Shown: piece after piece, positions 46,212-58,890 of the stretch
Layout: the number at the start of each line of letters is the position of its first letter
Position numbering within the stretch: the first letter of the stretch is position 1
Source of the DNA: Dactylis glomerata
Taxonomy: Eukaryota; Streptophyta; Magnoliopsida; Poales; Poaceae
Reading direction: 5' to 3'
DNA length: 64,000 nucleotides
Assembly (NCBI GenBank): GCA_007115705.1
Contig: QXEO01000339.1
Location: forward strand, 3,986,191-4,050,190
Program-made: the position numbers and the translations under genes
The notes under the pieces: model-generated
The model's database searches: none
The model's input: the letters and a program-made list of their open reading frames with translations, nothing else
Told to the model about the DNA's origin: nothing

Positions 46212-47533
46212 ATCCAGCACAGGAGTGAAGAAACTAGAATGTGGGACAAAGCTCTAAATGAGCTTGGTGAAAAGGTTTGTACCCTCTATCCTTTTATTTG
46301 TGAACTTTGCTATAAAGTGGGTCATTTCAATTTCCAATGTTCAAGCTATGATAGTAGCCTTTCTAATCCAATGAGTACTACAAGTTTGTATTGTGATGAC
46401 AAGATCACTCCCAATCAGCATGATGAGCTTACTTTATTTTTGGGGTGTGAAGAGTTATCGAGGAAAACTTCTTTGGTAGATATGAGTGTTTTTGATATGG
46501 ATAGTTTCCTTCAAGGTTTCCATCTTAATTGCTTTGATAATTGTTGCGCAAATACTTACATACAAAATGTTATAAAAGAAGATGCTTTACCAAAATATGA
46601 TAGGACTAATATGTGTTTTGTTCTTATTAATGAGAAGGAGGAATCCTCCAAAGTTTATTTTATCGTTTCTGTCATTAAACCAGGGTATGTGGAGAAGCTT
46701 CCTTTCAAGCCTCTCCCTCCTAAAGAGAATAATAAGAAGAAGAAGATGAAGAAGAAGAGGAGTAAAAGGAGAGAGGAAACGGTATCTTCCCCTAAGCATG
46801 TTGCTCCTATTATAGTTTTTGATGAGTCTGAACTCAATGATATTCCTATGCCTGTTACCTATAGTAGTGATCATGATTGGGAAAAGCACACTACTTTTGA
46901 TATTGAAAATCTTTTTGGTACCAATTCTGAAAAATTTGATGTTAATAATTGTTGTACCATTAGTGATATCCATGTTCCTTCCAATGATGATATGTTTACA
47001 TATGAACACACTTTGGAAGATAGCTATTCTATTGCTTATGATGATTACAATGATGAGTGTGATATTTTCAGTTCACCTACTATTGAGGAGAAAACAAGGT
47101 ATGATTACAATATGCCTCCTATTTTTAATGATTATAGTGATGAGAATAATTATTTTGTTGAATTTGCTCCTACTACAATTACTAAGAATGACTATGTTCA
47201 TGTGGGAGTATTAATTCTTTTATGCATATGGCTCATGATAAGAATGTTTTATGTGATAGTTATATTTTTAATTCTATTCATGATGCTACTGAAAGTTATT
47301 ATGAGAGAGGGAAACATGGTTTTATGCATCTCAATATTATTAAGTTTCCCCTCTTTTTGTTGGAATTCTTGAAGTTGCACTTGTTTTGCCTTCCTATGCT
47401 TGTTGCTTTGTGCTTTCATGACTTGTCTCTTTACAAGACTCTTTTTCATAGGAAGTGGTTTAGATTTAAATTTGTTTCATATTTGCTTTTTGATGCTCTC
47501 TCTTGCTTCAAGTTCTTTCCGGCGTTTATGTGA
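46212..47533 (+). pseudogene. gag of the host element, C-terminal half
   Basis: It continues the frame cut at 37571. The CCHC zinc knuckle CELCYKVGHFNFQC (46299-46340) marks the nucleocapsid part. It is followed by an acidic region and a basic tract (KKKKMKKKRSKRREE, near 46735). An indel near 47210 shifts the frame. The related continuation MHMAHDKNVLCDSYIF to LSCFKFFPAFM ends at a stop at 47533. No protease or reverse transcriptase follows, so the element codes for Gag alone. Confidence 0.75.
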
Positions 47534-48430
47534 GCATCTTCTCAAATTACCGCGCCTAGCTCAAAGGCGTTAAAGAAAAGCACTTTTGGGAGATAACCCA
47601 ATGTTTTCTTTTCAGTACTTTTTATTTTTGTTGAGTCTTGGAAGTTATTACTACTGTAATGACCTCCCCTTATCATTTTTATTTTGTTTTTGTGCCAAGA
47701 AGAACCTCTAATTGGAAGAAGGTAAGATTTGGGGAAGAAGGTAAGATTCCTGCGTTGTACCGTAAAAATTCGTGAAAGTTCTCAGAATGTCTTTTTGATC
47801 TGAGATTTCTTGTGCACATGCCCCAGGTTATTATCTAACTTTCATTAGTTTCGCGCTTTTCGATTTGAGCAACAGAAGATTTTCAAAAAATCGATCTTTA
47901 CCAGCTATTCTGTTTTGATAGATTTCTGCCACTATTTGCATTTGCCTCTTGATATTTTTCTTTTTGAGTTCTTTTGATCATGGAACTTATTGAGGAAGTT
48001 GCTACAGTAGCTGATGTGTTAATATGTGTTGTACTTGAGTTGGAACTGAACCAAAAGGTGGATTTACTATCGTGCTTACACTAATGTTGCTAATAAGAAT
48101 TGTGTGAAGTTTTGTATGAAGGAAGTTTTCAAGTGTAGGGAAAAGAGAATGATAAGATGAGATGAAGAAAGGACAAAAGTTCAAGCTTGGAGATGCCCAT
48201 GAAACCCCAATAAATATCCAAGAAGTACAAGCGTCAAAGCTTGGGGATGCCCCAAGGGACCCCCTCTTCATCGGCAAAAATCAGGTCACCTTTCAAGACA
48301 CTATATTTTTATTGCTTCATATGCTATGTGTTTTTCTTGGAGCGTCTTTATTTTTGCTTTTAGTTTTTCTTTGTTTTGTTTGCTGCAATAAATGGTTGGA
48401 TCACATCATGTTTGTTTTGGAGAGACACAC
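47534..48430 (+). other. 3' noncoding region of the gag-only element, left part
   Basis: Reverse-complement counterpart of the noncoding interior of E1-E3 (same GTTAAAGAAAAGCACT and CCCAATGTTTTC phrases). It contains AAGCTTGGGGATGC-type motifs near 48184 and 48239. It ends at CACAC (48426-48430), the target of the E3/E4 insertion, and resumes at 61612. Confidence 0.75.
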
Positions 48431-50059
48431 TGATGGCGTATAGATTACACCCCGTTGGGAACCCCAAGAGGAAGGTATGATGAGCACAACAGCAAGTCTT
48501 CCCTCAGTTGTGAAACCAAGGTTTATCGAACCAGTAGGAGAAAGCCAAACTTCAGAAGGTGATGCTTGCTAGCTTCGCGACAGCTCCGGACAATTTATAA
48601 GGCGCCTCATCTAGGGCTTTGCTTTGCACCAGCAGCAACATGGAACCTGCACACAACACAACCAAGAACTTTGCCCCAACTTATGATGAGGTTGTCAATC
48701 TCACCGGTTTGCTGTAAACAAAGGATCGAGCGTATCGAGTGGTAAAAAGTAATAGTATGCGAGAATGTAAATACGCAAGTAAAGTAAACGGTAATAGCAA
48801 TGTAAAGGAAATTGGACCGGGGTCCACAGTTCACTAGTGGTGTCTCTCCATAAGATAAATAACAATATGCTGGGTAAACAAATTACAGTTGGGCAATTGA
48901 TAGAGCAAAGATAACATACATATGTCACGAGGATCACTATGAGATTCACTCTGGGCATTACGACAAAATACATAGACCGTAATCCAACTGCATCTATGAC
49001 TAATAATCCACCCTCTGAATGTCGTCCGAGCAAACATTATATATTAAGTTACGAACAACGGATAATTGCATTAAGCAAAGTGCGTAAAGTAAACAAAGCA
49101 AATGTCCTTGGACACAAGAATGTTGTTTTTTCCCTAGTGGCAACAACACATCTACAACCTTAGAGGTTTCTGTCACTCCCCCAGATTACTAGAGGCATAA
49201 ACTCAACTATCGAGCATAAATACTCCCTCTTAGAGTCACTAGCATCTACTCTGCCAAGATATCTACTAGCAACGGAGAGCATGCAAGATCATAAATAACA
49301 TAGAGATAACAAAAGATAATATTCAGCACATCAACTTAACATAGTACCAATACTCATCGGATCCCAACAAACACAACATGTAGAATTACATAAAGATGAT
49401 CTTGATCATGTAGGGCAGCTCACAAGATCTAAACATGAAGCACATGGCGGAGGAGACGACCATCTAGCTACTGCTTTGGACCCGTAGTCCAAGGTTGACT
49501 ACTCACACATAACTCCGGAGGCGACCATGGTGGTGGAGACGGCCTTCGGCGGGGATTCCCCTCTCCGGCAGGGTGCCGGGAATAGCTCCTGGATCCTCTC
49601 GATCTCGCGACGGTGACGGCGGCGGCTTGCAGTATGTTTCGAGGAAAAGCGATCCATCCTTTAGATTTTTCCCGTCGAGGGGAATATATAGGCGAAAGGG
49701 TAGCGTCAGAAGGTGGGCCAGCTGGCCTCACCACCTGGTGGCGCGGCCAGGGGCTAGGCCGCGCCACCCTATAGTGTGGCTGGCCCCTGGCCTACCCTCG
49801 TCTCATCTTTGGTCTTCACGAAGCTTCGGTAAAAATAGGAGGTTCGGCTTTTGTTTCGCCCAATTCCGAGAATATTTCCTGTGTAGCTTTTTTAAAACAC
49901 AAAATAGCAGAAAACAGGGAACTGGCACTGTGGGATCTCGTTAGTAGGTTAGTTCTAGAAAATGCATAAAAATGTCACGAAGTGTAACAAAACACAAAGC
50001 AAATGGTGCGTAAACAAGCATGGAGCATCAAAAATTATAGATACATTTGAGACGTATCA
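48431..50059 (-). repeat. LTR-c (3' LTR of the array)
   Basis: 1629 bp. It starts TGATGGCGTA on the plus strand and ends GAGACGTATCA, followed by the polypurine motif GCATCCCCAAGCTT (50061-50074). It differs from LTR-d at about 4% of positions in the part compared. Confidence 0.9.
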
Positions 50060-52985
50060 AGCATCCCCAAGCTTAACTCCTGCTCGTCCTCGAGTAGGTA
50101 AGTGATAACAAAAGAATAATTTTTGAGGTGACATGCACCATTACAATCTTGATCAACGATGTAAAACATTGAGTGCTGGGATCAAAGTACTTAAAACATG
50201 GGCATAAGAGACATAATCTTGACAATAAAAACTTAGCAACCATGTTATAACATGAAAAGAAACACAAATGAAAGATCATGAGTAATGAAACAATGAAAGT
50301 CAAATGTGTGTTCAAATCATATGGAAAAACATATCAAGTGGTTTTCAGCTTGTCCTTCATGGAATAACAAAACATAAATGCATAGGACACCTTCAAGTTT
50401 AAGAGGGAGACTAGATACAAATAATTTAATAACAAGCAAAACCATAATCATGTATCAATCAATGATAAACTTTGGGACTATGCACATTAAACTCAGAATG
50501 GAAACTATGCTCTCTTAGACGGTGCATAAAGGTAGAAGGTGGAGACTCAACATAAAAGTAAAAGAAAGGCCCTTCGCAGAGGGAAGCAGGGATTGCAAGT
50601 TTTATAAACCTTAAAAAATTATGGTACTTACTAGATTTGAGGTCTTATTGCCCCCATCATAGGCATCTTGAGTGGTTAAAGTTAATGCGAGTACAATTAC
50701 GAAGCATATGCTTGACAAATCATAAGTTGAAAACCTCGTGTCCCGTGAAGTACGAATACCCAAACCTCATGCTACTCGACTTAGGTCCCAAGCAAGCTCT
50801 TGTCATTGTAAGCATACACATACCATCGAGAACCGCCAACGGGGTACCTCCTGCCCGATGACATGGAACAAGCCCACATCAAAATGACAAGACAAACAGA
50901 CAATGAACACCTCGGCATCTCTTTTATTTACTATTGGTATAGCTTTTTATTGTGAGATGCGTCGTCGAATGTCCACTATGGGCATGCTGTAAATTTCCAC
51001 CATGAATGATGCATGGCTTAGATTAGTGGCCCATGTGTTTCTCTAACACATATACAAACTCCATGATCTCGCAAGATCCCAACTTATTTCATATCACGAG
51101 TATCCATAAACAAAAGATCACGATATCAACTCAAATGAGAGAAAGTGCAAGGTTGAAAGCTTGCCCCATGACAACATGGTTTGGCTAATTTCCAACTTAC
51201 AACTTGCAAGCATAACATCAACATAAGAGAGCCACAATGTCAAAATTTTAAAAGCGAGAAAAGTAAAGTGTGCCGTCAGGTTCGTGAGAGCTTTACTGAC
51301 TAATTTTCACATAACACCAAAAATAGTTTAATTTGAAGGATAGATAAAATCAAGTCAAATGTACTTTGGAATAGGAAATTGCTAATAGGTATGTATGGTG
51401 GACACATTGGAATAACTTGGTTTTTGGGAGTTGGATGCACGAGTAGAGCTCATACTCAGTACAAAACGAAGGCTAGCAAAAGACTGGGAGCGACCAACTA
51501 AGAGAGCAATAACGGCCATAATCATGCATAGCGACAAAACATCATTAAAAGAAGCATAAAATGGTATAACAAGTCAAAACCAAATGATCATAGAGGCTTA
51601 TGGCGACTTGTTAGAGTCAAACATGTTATAAGCATGCACCAAGTCAACCTAAATAAAGCATCAAGGAGAAAACCAAATAAATGCTTCCATATAATAAAAA
51701 CAACGCATGATTTTTTTCAAGGGCTCATTAAGCAATCTCAGTCATTTGAGACAAGTCATGCTACAGCAAAAATCACTAAGCATACTATCAAAATGACATC
51801 AAGCATGGCATGCAAAAGTCTAAGCCGCAGTCTAAACAAGCTCCTTTTTGTACCACTTTGAGCACGAAACTTTTTTCTCTTTTCCAACACCATTCAAACC
51901 TTTTTGAAACAACTCTTTTGATGAAAACCAACATAGACCAGTGGTCTAAATACACCTTGATGCAAAGATATAACAAGATCTGAACAAAAATCAAGGCGAA
52001 AAACGAAAGCTAAACACAGTTCTAGAAAAAGAGAACACTCGTTGAACAATAAGAGTGAAAAATAGAGTATTCTTGGCAAATGAAAAACGGAGTGTGTCTC
52101 CTCCAAAAGAAATTTGTTGGGGTACAACCATTTATTGCAGCAAACAAAACAAAACTAAAAGCAAAAGTAAAGACGCTCCAAGAAAAACGCATAGTGCATA
52201 AAGGAATAAAAATATAGTGTGTTGAAAGGTGACCTGATTTTTACCGATGAAGAAGGGGTACCTCGGGGGTATCCCCAAGCTTTGACACTTGTACCTCTTG
52301 GATATTTCTTGGGGTGACATGGTCATCCCCAAGATTGAGCTTTTGACCATACTTCATCTCATCTCATCACTCTCCATTCCCTACACTTGAAAACTTCCTT
52401 CATACAAAACTTCACACAATTCTATTAGCAATGTTAGCATAAGCATAATAGTAAATCAACCCTTTTTGGTTCAGATTTCAACTCAAAAACACCACATATA
52501 AAGCATATACTACTGTAGCAACTTCCTCAAAAGTTCCATGATCAAAAGAACTAAAAAAGAAAGCGATCGAGAGGCAAACACAAATAGTGGCAGAAATCTG
52601 TCAAAACAGAACAGCTGACAAAGGTCGATTTTTTCGAGGACCTTATGTTGCTCAAATATAAAAATGCAAAACTAATGAAAGTTTGGATATAACCTGGGGC
52701 ATATTCACAAGAAATCGCAGATCAAAAAGGTATTCTGTGAATGTTCACGAATTTTTACGGTGCAGCACCAAAATCTGTTTCAGGACTGCAATTCCCCAAA
52801 TCTTACCTCCCTCAAATTAGAGGTTCTTCTTGGCACAACAACGAAATAAAAAGGATAAGGAGAGGTCATTACAGTAGTAATAACTTCCAATACTCAAATA
52901 AAAGAAAAATTACTGAAAATAAAACATTGGGTTATCTCTCAAGAGTGCTTTTCTTTAACGCCTTTGAGCTAGGCGCAGAAAGTGC
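50060..52985 (-). other. interior A of the array, noncoding
   Basis: No gene. It is collinear with the E1 interior. Copies of the polypurine motif near 52270 and 52324 are mutated. 50754-52985 matches interior B (55399-57677 and 60993-61140) at roughly 95-97% by eye. Confidence 0.7.
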
Positions 52986-53590
52986 AAATCAAGTAACATC
53001 AAATGAGGCATTAAGATCAATTGCAGAAGTCTTTTCAACAAGGCATTGAATTGCATCCAAATAATTTTTTGGATACCCCTTGTGAACACTCTTTGGTTCA
53101 CTCCTTTCATCAAAAAGATTTTCAGGACAAATCCAATCAAAATTCTTTTCCAAAGCTTCATGCAATCCTAAGAGTTTGCAAGGTATTGGTACTTTGATTT
53201 CTTCCTTGTTTGTACCAACAACCTCTACATGTGAGCCAAGCATATTAAAATGCTCAAAGACTTTCCTAGCTTCAATAACAACATCTCTAATTTCTCTACG
53301 CAAAGTCTCCAAAATAAAGTCTTTCTTTTCGGAGTCTTCGATATCATGAAGCTTTAGAAACATTTGTTGCATAAAAGGATTAAGGTTAACAAACCTAACC
53401 TCCAACATGTGAACTAAATAAGCAGCAGCAACTTCATAACTAGGAGCGAGCTCACTCAAAGATTTATCCTCAACATCTTTATGCATACTAACATGATTAA
53501 AGAACCCTCGATGTTGCCTTTCCCAATTATAGAACCACTACCTACCGAGAGGTCCTCCAAAGCATACTTAGGGAACAACATAATGAACTT
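52986..53590 (-). pseudogene. frameshifted relative of the E1 194-aa protein
   Basis: Minus-strand translation from 53590 gives MLFPKYALEDLSVGSGSIIG, then breaks near 53508, where one C is missing relative to E1 (ACCCTCG). The remaining frame from 53486 reads MHKDVEDKSLSELAPSYEVA and so on, with FMQQMFLKLHDIEDSEKKD, FILETLRREIRDVVIEARKV and WICPENLFDE conserved. It sits at the same place relative to the primer site as in E1. Confidence 0.75.
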
Positions 53591-53741
53591 AAAGGTAAAA
53601 GTAACAGAATGCAAACTATCAAAGGAACTAAATTATTTTGTATATTTGATAAAACGATGCAAGCAAAAGTAAAATAAAGCAAAACAAAAAACAAAGTAAA
53701 TGGTTGAGCGTGAGAGACATCCCTTGCAGAAATCTTCTTTC

Positions 53742-53759
53742 TCCCCGGCAATGGCGCCA
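53742..53759 (-). other. primer-binding site beside LTR-d
   Basis: TGGCGCCATTGCCGGGGA on the minus strand, identical to E1's. Confidence 0.85.
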
Positions 53760-53770
53760 GAAAAATTGTT

Positions 53771-55398
53771 TGATGGCGTATGGATTACACCCCGTTGGGA
53801 ACCCCAAGAGGAAGGTATGATGAGCACAACAGCAAGTCTTCCCTCAGTTGTGAAACCAAGGTTTATCGAACCAGTAGGAGAAAGCCAAACTTCAGAAGGT
53901 GATGCCTGCTAGCTTCGCGACAGCTCCGGACAATTTATAAGGCGCCTCGTCCAGGGCTTTGCTTTGCACCAGCAGCAACGTGGAACCTGTACACAACACA
54001 ACCAAGAACTTTGCCCCAACTTATGATGAGGTTGTCAATCTCACCGGTTTGCTGTAAACAAAGGATTGAGCGTATCGAGTGATAAAAGGTAATACTATGC
54101 GGGAATGTAAATAAGCAAGTAAAATAAACGGTAATAGCAATGTAAAGGAAATTGGACCGGGGTCCACAGTTCACTAGTGGTGTATCTCCATAAGATAAAT
54201 AACAACATGCTGGGTAAACAAATTACAGTTTGGCAATTGATAGAGCAAATATAACGTACATATGTCACGAGTATCACTATGAGATTCACTCTGGGCATTA
54301 CGACAAAATACATAGACCGTAATCCAACTGCATCTATGACTAATAATCCACCCTTCGAATGTCGTCCGAGCAAACATTGGGTATTAAGTTGCGAACAACG
54401 GATAATTACATTAAGCAAAGTGCGTGAAGTAAACAAAGCAAATGTCCTTGGACACAAGAATATTGTTTTCTCCCTAGTGGCAATAGCACATCTACAACCT
54501 TAGAGGTTTCTGTCACTCCCCCAGATTACTAGAGGCATGAACCCAACTATCGAGCATAAATACTCCCTCTTGGAGTCACTAGCATCTACTCGGCCAAGAT
54601 ATCTACTAGCAATGGAGAGCATGCAAGATCATAAATAATATAGAGAAAACAAAAGATAATATTCAGCACATCAACTTAACATAGTACCAATACTCATCTG
54701 ATCCCAACAAACATAACATGTAGAATTACATAAAGATGTTCTTGATCATGTAGGGCAGCTCACAAGATCTAAACATCAAGCACATGGTGGAGGAGACGAC
54801 CATCTAGCTACTGCTATGGACCCATAGCCAAGGTAGACTACTCGCATATAACTCCGGAGGCGACCATGGTGGTGGAGAAGGCCTCCGGTAGGGATTCCCC
54901 TCTCCGGCAGGGTGCCGGGAAGAGATCCTGGATCCTCCCGATCTCGCGACAGCGATGGCGGCGGCTTGCAGTATGTTTCAAGGAAAAGCGATCCGCCCTT
55001 TAGGTTTTTCCCGTCGAGAGAAATATATAGGCGAAAGGGCAGCATCAGGAGGTAGGCCAGCTGGGCTCACCACCTGGTGGCGCGGCCAGGGGCTGGGCTG
55101 TGCCACCCTATGGTGTGGCTGGCCCCTGGCCCCCTCCGTCTCATCTTCGGTCTTCGTGAAGCTTCGGTAAAAATAGGAGGTTCGGCTTTTGTTTCGTCCA
55201 ATTCCGAGAATATTTCCTATGTAGCTTTTCTGAAACACAAAAATAGCAGAAAATAGGGAACTGACACTATAGCATCTCGTTAGTAGGTTAGTTCTAGAAA
55301 ATGCATAAAAATGTCACGAAGTGTAACAAGACACAAATTAAATGGTGTGTAAACAAGCATGGAGCATCAAAAATTGTACATACGTTTGAAACGTATCA
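53771..55398 (-). repeat. LTR-d (middle LTR of the array)
   Basis: 1628 bp, ends TGATGGCGTA and GAAACGTATCA. It is followed at 55399 by AATACCCAAACC, which equals interior sequence at 50754 rather than the polypurine tract. Confidence 0.9.
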
Positions 55399-57677
55399 AA
55401 TACCCAAACCTCATGCTACTCGACTTAGGTCCCAAGCAAGCTCTTGTCATTGTAAGCATACACATATCATCGAGAACCGCCAACGGGGTACCTCCTGCCC
55501 GATGACATGGAACAAGCCCACATCAAAATGATAAGACAAACAGACAATAAACACCTCGGCATCTCTTTTATTTACCATTGCATAGCTTTTTATTGTGAGA
55601 TGCGTCGTCGAATGTCCACTATGGTCATGCTGTAAATTTCCACCATGAATGATGCATGGCTTAGATTAGCGGCCCAGGCGTTTCTCTAACACATATACAA
55701 ACTCCATGATCTCGCAAGATCCCAACTTATTTCACATCGTGAGTATCTATAAACAAAAGATCACGATATCAACTCAAATGAGAGAAGTGCAATGTTGAAA
55801 GCTTGCCCCATGAAGGCATGGTTTGGCTAATTTCCAACTTACAACTTGCAAGCATAACATCACCATAAGAGAGCCACAATATCAAAATTTTAAAAGCGAG
55901 AAAAGTAAAGTGTGCCGTCAGGTTCGTGAGAGCTTTACTGACTAATTTGCACATAACACCAAAAAGAGTTTAATTTGAAGGATAGATAAAAGCAAGTCAA
56001 ATATACTTTGGAATAGCAAATTGCTAATAGGTATGTATGGTGGACATATTGGAATAACTTGGTTTTTTGGGAGTTAGATGCACGAGTAGAGCTCATACTC
56101 AGTACAGAATGAAGGCTAGCAAAAGACTGGGAGCGACCAACTAAGAGAGCAATAACGGCCATAATCATGCATAGCGGCAAAACATCATTAAAAGAAGCAT
56201 AAAGTGGCATCACAAGTCAAAAACCAAATGATCATAGATGCTTATGGTGACTTGTTAGAGTCAAACATGTTGTAAGCATGCGCCAAGTCAACCCAAATAA
56301 AGCATCAAGGAGAAAACCAAATAAATGCTTCCATATAATAAAAACAACGCATGATTTTTTCAAAGGCTCATTAAGCAATCTCAGTCATTTGAGACAAGTC
56401 ATGCTATAGCAAAAATGACTAAGCATACTATCAAAATGACATCAAGCATGGCATGCAAAAGTCTAAGCCACAGTCTAGACAAGCTCCTTTTTGTACCACT
56501 TTTTGCATGAAACTTTTTTTCTTTTCCAACACCATTCAAAACTTTTTGAAACAACTCTTTTAATGAAAACCAACATAGACCAGTGGTCTAAACACACCTT
56601 GATGCAAAGATATAACAAGATCTGAACAAAATTCAAGGTGAAAAACGAAAGCTAAACGCAGTTCTAGTAAAAGAGAACACTCGTTGAACGATAAGAGTGA
56701 AAAATAGAGTGTTCTTGGCAAATGAAAAACGGAGTGCGTCTCCTCCAAAAGAAATTTGTTGGGGTCCAACCATTTATTGCAGCAAACAAAACAAAAGAAA
56801 ACTGAAAGCAAAAGTAAAGACGCTCCAAGAAAAACGCATAGAATATGAAGCAATAAAAATATAGTGTGTTGAAAGGTGACCTAATTTTTGCCGATGAAGA
56901 AGGGGTGCCTCGGGGGCATCCCCAAGCTTTGATGCTTGTACCTATTGGATATTTCTTGGGGTGACATGGGCATCCCCAAGCTTGAGCTTTTGTCCATTCT
57001 TCATCTCATCTCATCATTCTCCAATCCATACACTTGAAAACTTTCTTCATACAAAACTTAACACAATTCTATTAGCAACGTTAGCATAAGCATAATAGTA
57101 GATCAACCCTTTTTGGTTCAGGTTTCAACTAAAAAACACCACATATTAAGCATATACTACTGTAGCAACTTGTTTTGTCCATACTTCATCTCATCTCATC
57201 TCTCTCCATTCCCTACACTTGAAAACTTCCTTCATACAAAACTTCACACAATTCTATTGACAATGTTAGTATAAGCATAATAGTAAATTAACCCTTTTTG
57301 TTCAGTTTTAAACTGAAAACACCACATATAAAGCATATACTACTGTAGCAACTTCTTTAAAAGTTCCGTGATCAAAAGAACTCAAAAAGAAAGCGATCGA
57401 GAGGCAAACACAAATAGTGGCAGAAATTTGTCAAAATAGAACAGCCGACAAAGATCGTTTTTTTCGAAGGTTTTCTATTGCTCAAATCGAAAAGTGCAAA
57501 ACTAATGAAAGTTTGGATATAACCTGGGGCATATGCACAAGAAATCGCAGATCAAAAAGATATTCTGAGAATTTTCACGAATTTTTACGGTACAGCGCAG
57601 AAATCTGTTTCAGGACAGCAACTTCCCCAAATCTTACCTCCCTCAAATTAGAGGTTCTTCTTGGCACAACAATGAAA
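55399..57677 (-). other. interior B of the array, left part
   Basis: Noncoding, a second copy of 50754-52840 including two intact polypurine motifs (56916-56929, 56970-56983). A local duplication of about 180 bp (TTTGTCCATACTTCATCTC at about 56992 and 57175) is present. It is interrupted by Helitron 3 at 57677/57678. Confidence 0.75.
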
Positions 57678-57769
57678 TCTCTACTAATAATACGGCTTGA
57701 GGACGTGATGGTTACAAAACCGTGGTAGGTAAAAAAACCCTTGGTACGTCAAAATAAACCGGGTCTAAT

Positions 57770-58890
57770 CTCGTACGTCAACCGCCGACAATCCCCATCG
57801 CTGCGCCGCCCGAACCCCCTCTTCCTACTTTGACTCCAGGAATAAGAGGGCCGGAGGAGAGGAGCCGACGCCAGCGCGGGCCACTCCTTCTCGCCGCGGC
57901 TGGTCCCGAGCGGCGAGCTAGCGGCGCTGTCCTACAGGACTTCACCGAAATCGAAAAAGACAACGGCGCAAGATCTGGGCCGCGTCGGAGAAGACCATCC
58001 CGACCTTAACGAGCACGTCGACGACTCGAGGACCTGGGGATGGTCGGATCCTTGGGCATCGGATCGAAGTGCCTCCGCGTATGCGGCTAGAACGGCGGTG
58101 GCTAGAGGCGGCCGGAGCGGTGGTTGCTAGGGGCGGCCGGAGCGGCGGTTTCTGGGGGCGGGCCGGATCGGCGGTTGCTGGAGGCGTCTGGACCGGCGGT
58201 GGCTGGAGGCGGCCGGAGTATGGAGGCAGTAGGCAGCGGCGTGAGATGCACGCCTGGGAGAGCAAGGGGATCCAGAGCTGGGCATCCCGAGCGTGGCGTT
58301 CTGCAGCGGCAACAAGGCGTGGCTCATGGGCTGCGACGTCGTCCACGCCGCTCAGGTCGCCCACCAGAAGATGGCACGGCTCGCCTCCATGGGCACCTGC
58401 GTGCTCAGGATCCCCAGACGTAACGAGGAGCGCATCAAGCTGTGCGACATTGTCCATGCTATCTATCGTTACCTACCCGCTCCCTAAGACGAAGCTCAGG
58501 CTCTGTTACCTCCGGGCCTCTTATTCCTCTGCTGAACAAAACTAAATTAACCATTTTAACTGCAATTTCCCCCTGAATTTTATTTCATGTAGAGAACGAC
58601 AATAGTACTAAGATCCAGTTAATCTGCCGATTGTCTGGTTGCTAGGATAAGGAGCAAGCTCATATTAGCAACGCTATCACTTTTGCCTGAAATCGAGTTC
58701 TTGTCTGTGCATACACCGATCGAGACCATAAATGATTGTGAGGGTGCCGGCAAGATGTTACAAGTCACTACCTTGTTCAGCCAGCCAGACAAGGATTACA
58801 AGACAAAGCTTGTTTTCCAGTATTTCATAGTGTGTTATTTTCATTCCGTGCTAAAAATCATCATTGTGTTGGGGTAAGCACGTTGTTTCA
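57770..58890 (+). pseudogene. captured gene-like fragments in Helitron 3
   Basis: GC-rich sequence at 57780-58260 has tandem-like CGGCCGGAGCGG words. An open stretch at 58268-58487 reads SVAFCSGNKAWLMGCDVVHA, then QKMARLASMGTCVLR and KLCDIVHAIYRYLPAP. Another at 58683-58877 reads EIEFLSVHTPIETINDC, then LQVTTLFSQPDKDYKTKLVF. Codon-like composition and intron-like spacing suggest captured exons, possibly of more than one gene. I do not recognise the sources. Confidence 0.45.

Noticed and set aside
53771..55398. LTR-c to LTR-d read as a simple complete element inserted at 48431-55398.
   Set aside because: The flanks CACAC and AATAC do not match, while CACAC recurs at 61607, so the outer block is the real insertion unit.
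58069..58545. Overlapping 158-, 99- and 171-aa frames on both strands in Helitron 3.
   Set aside because: GC-rich sequence opens several frames at once. Only short parts look protein-like, so they are reported as captured fragments, not as genes.
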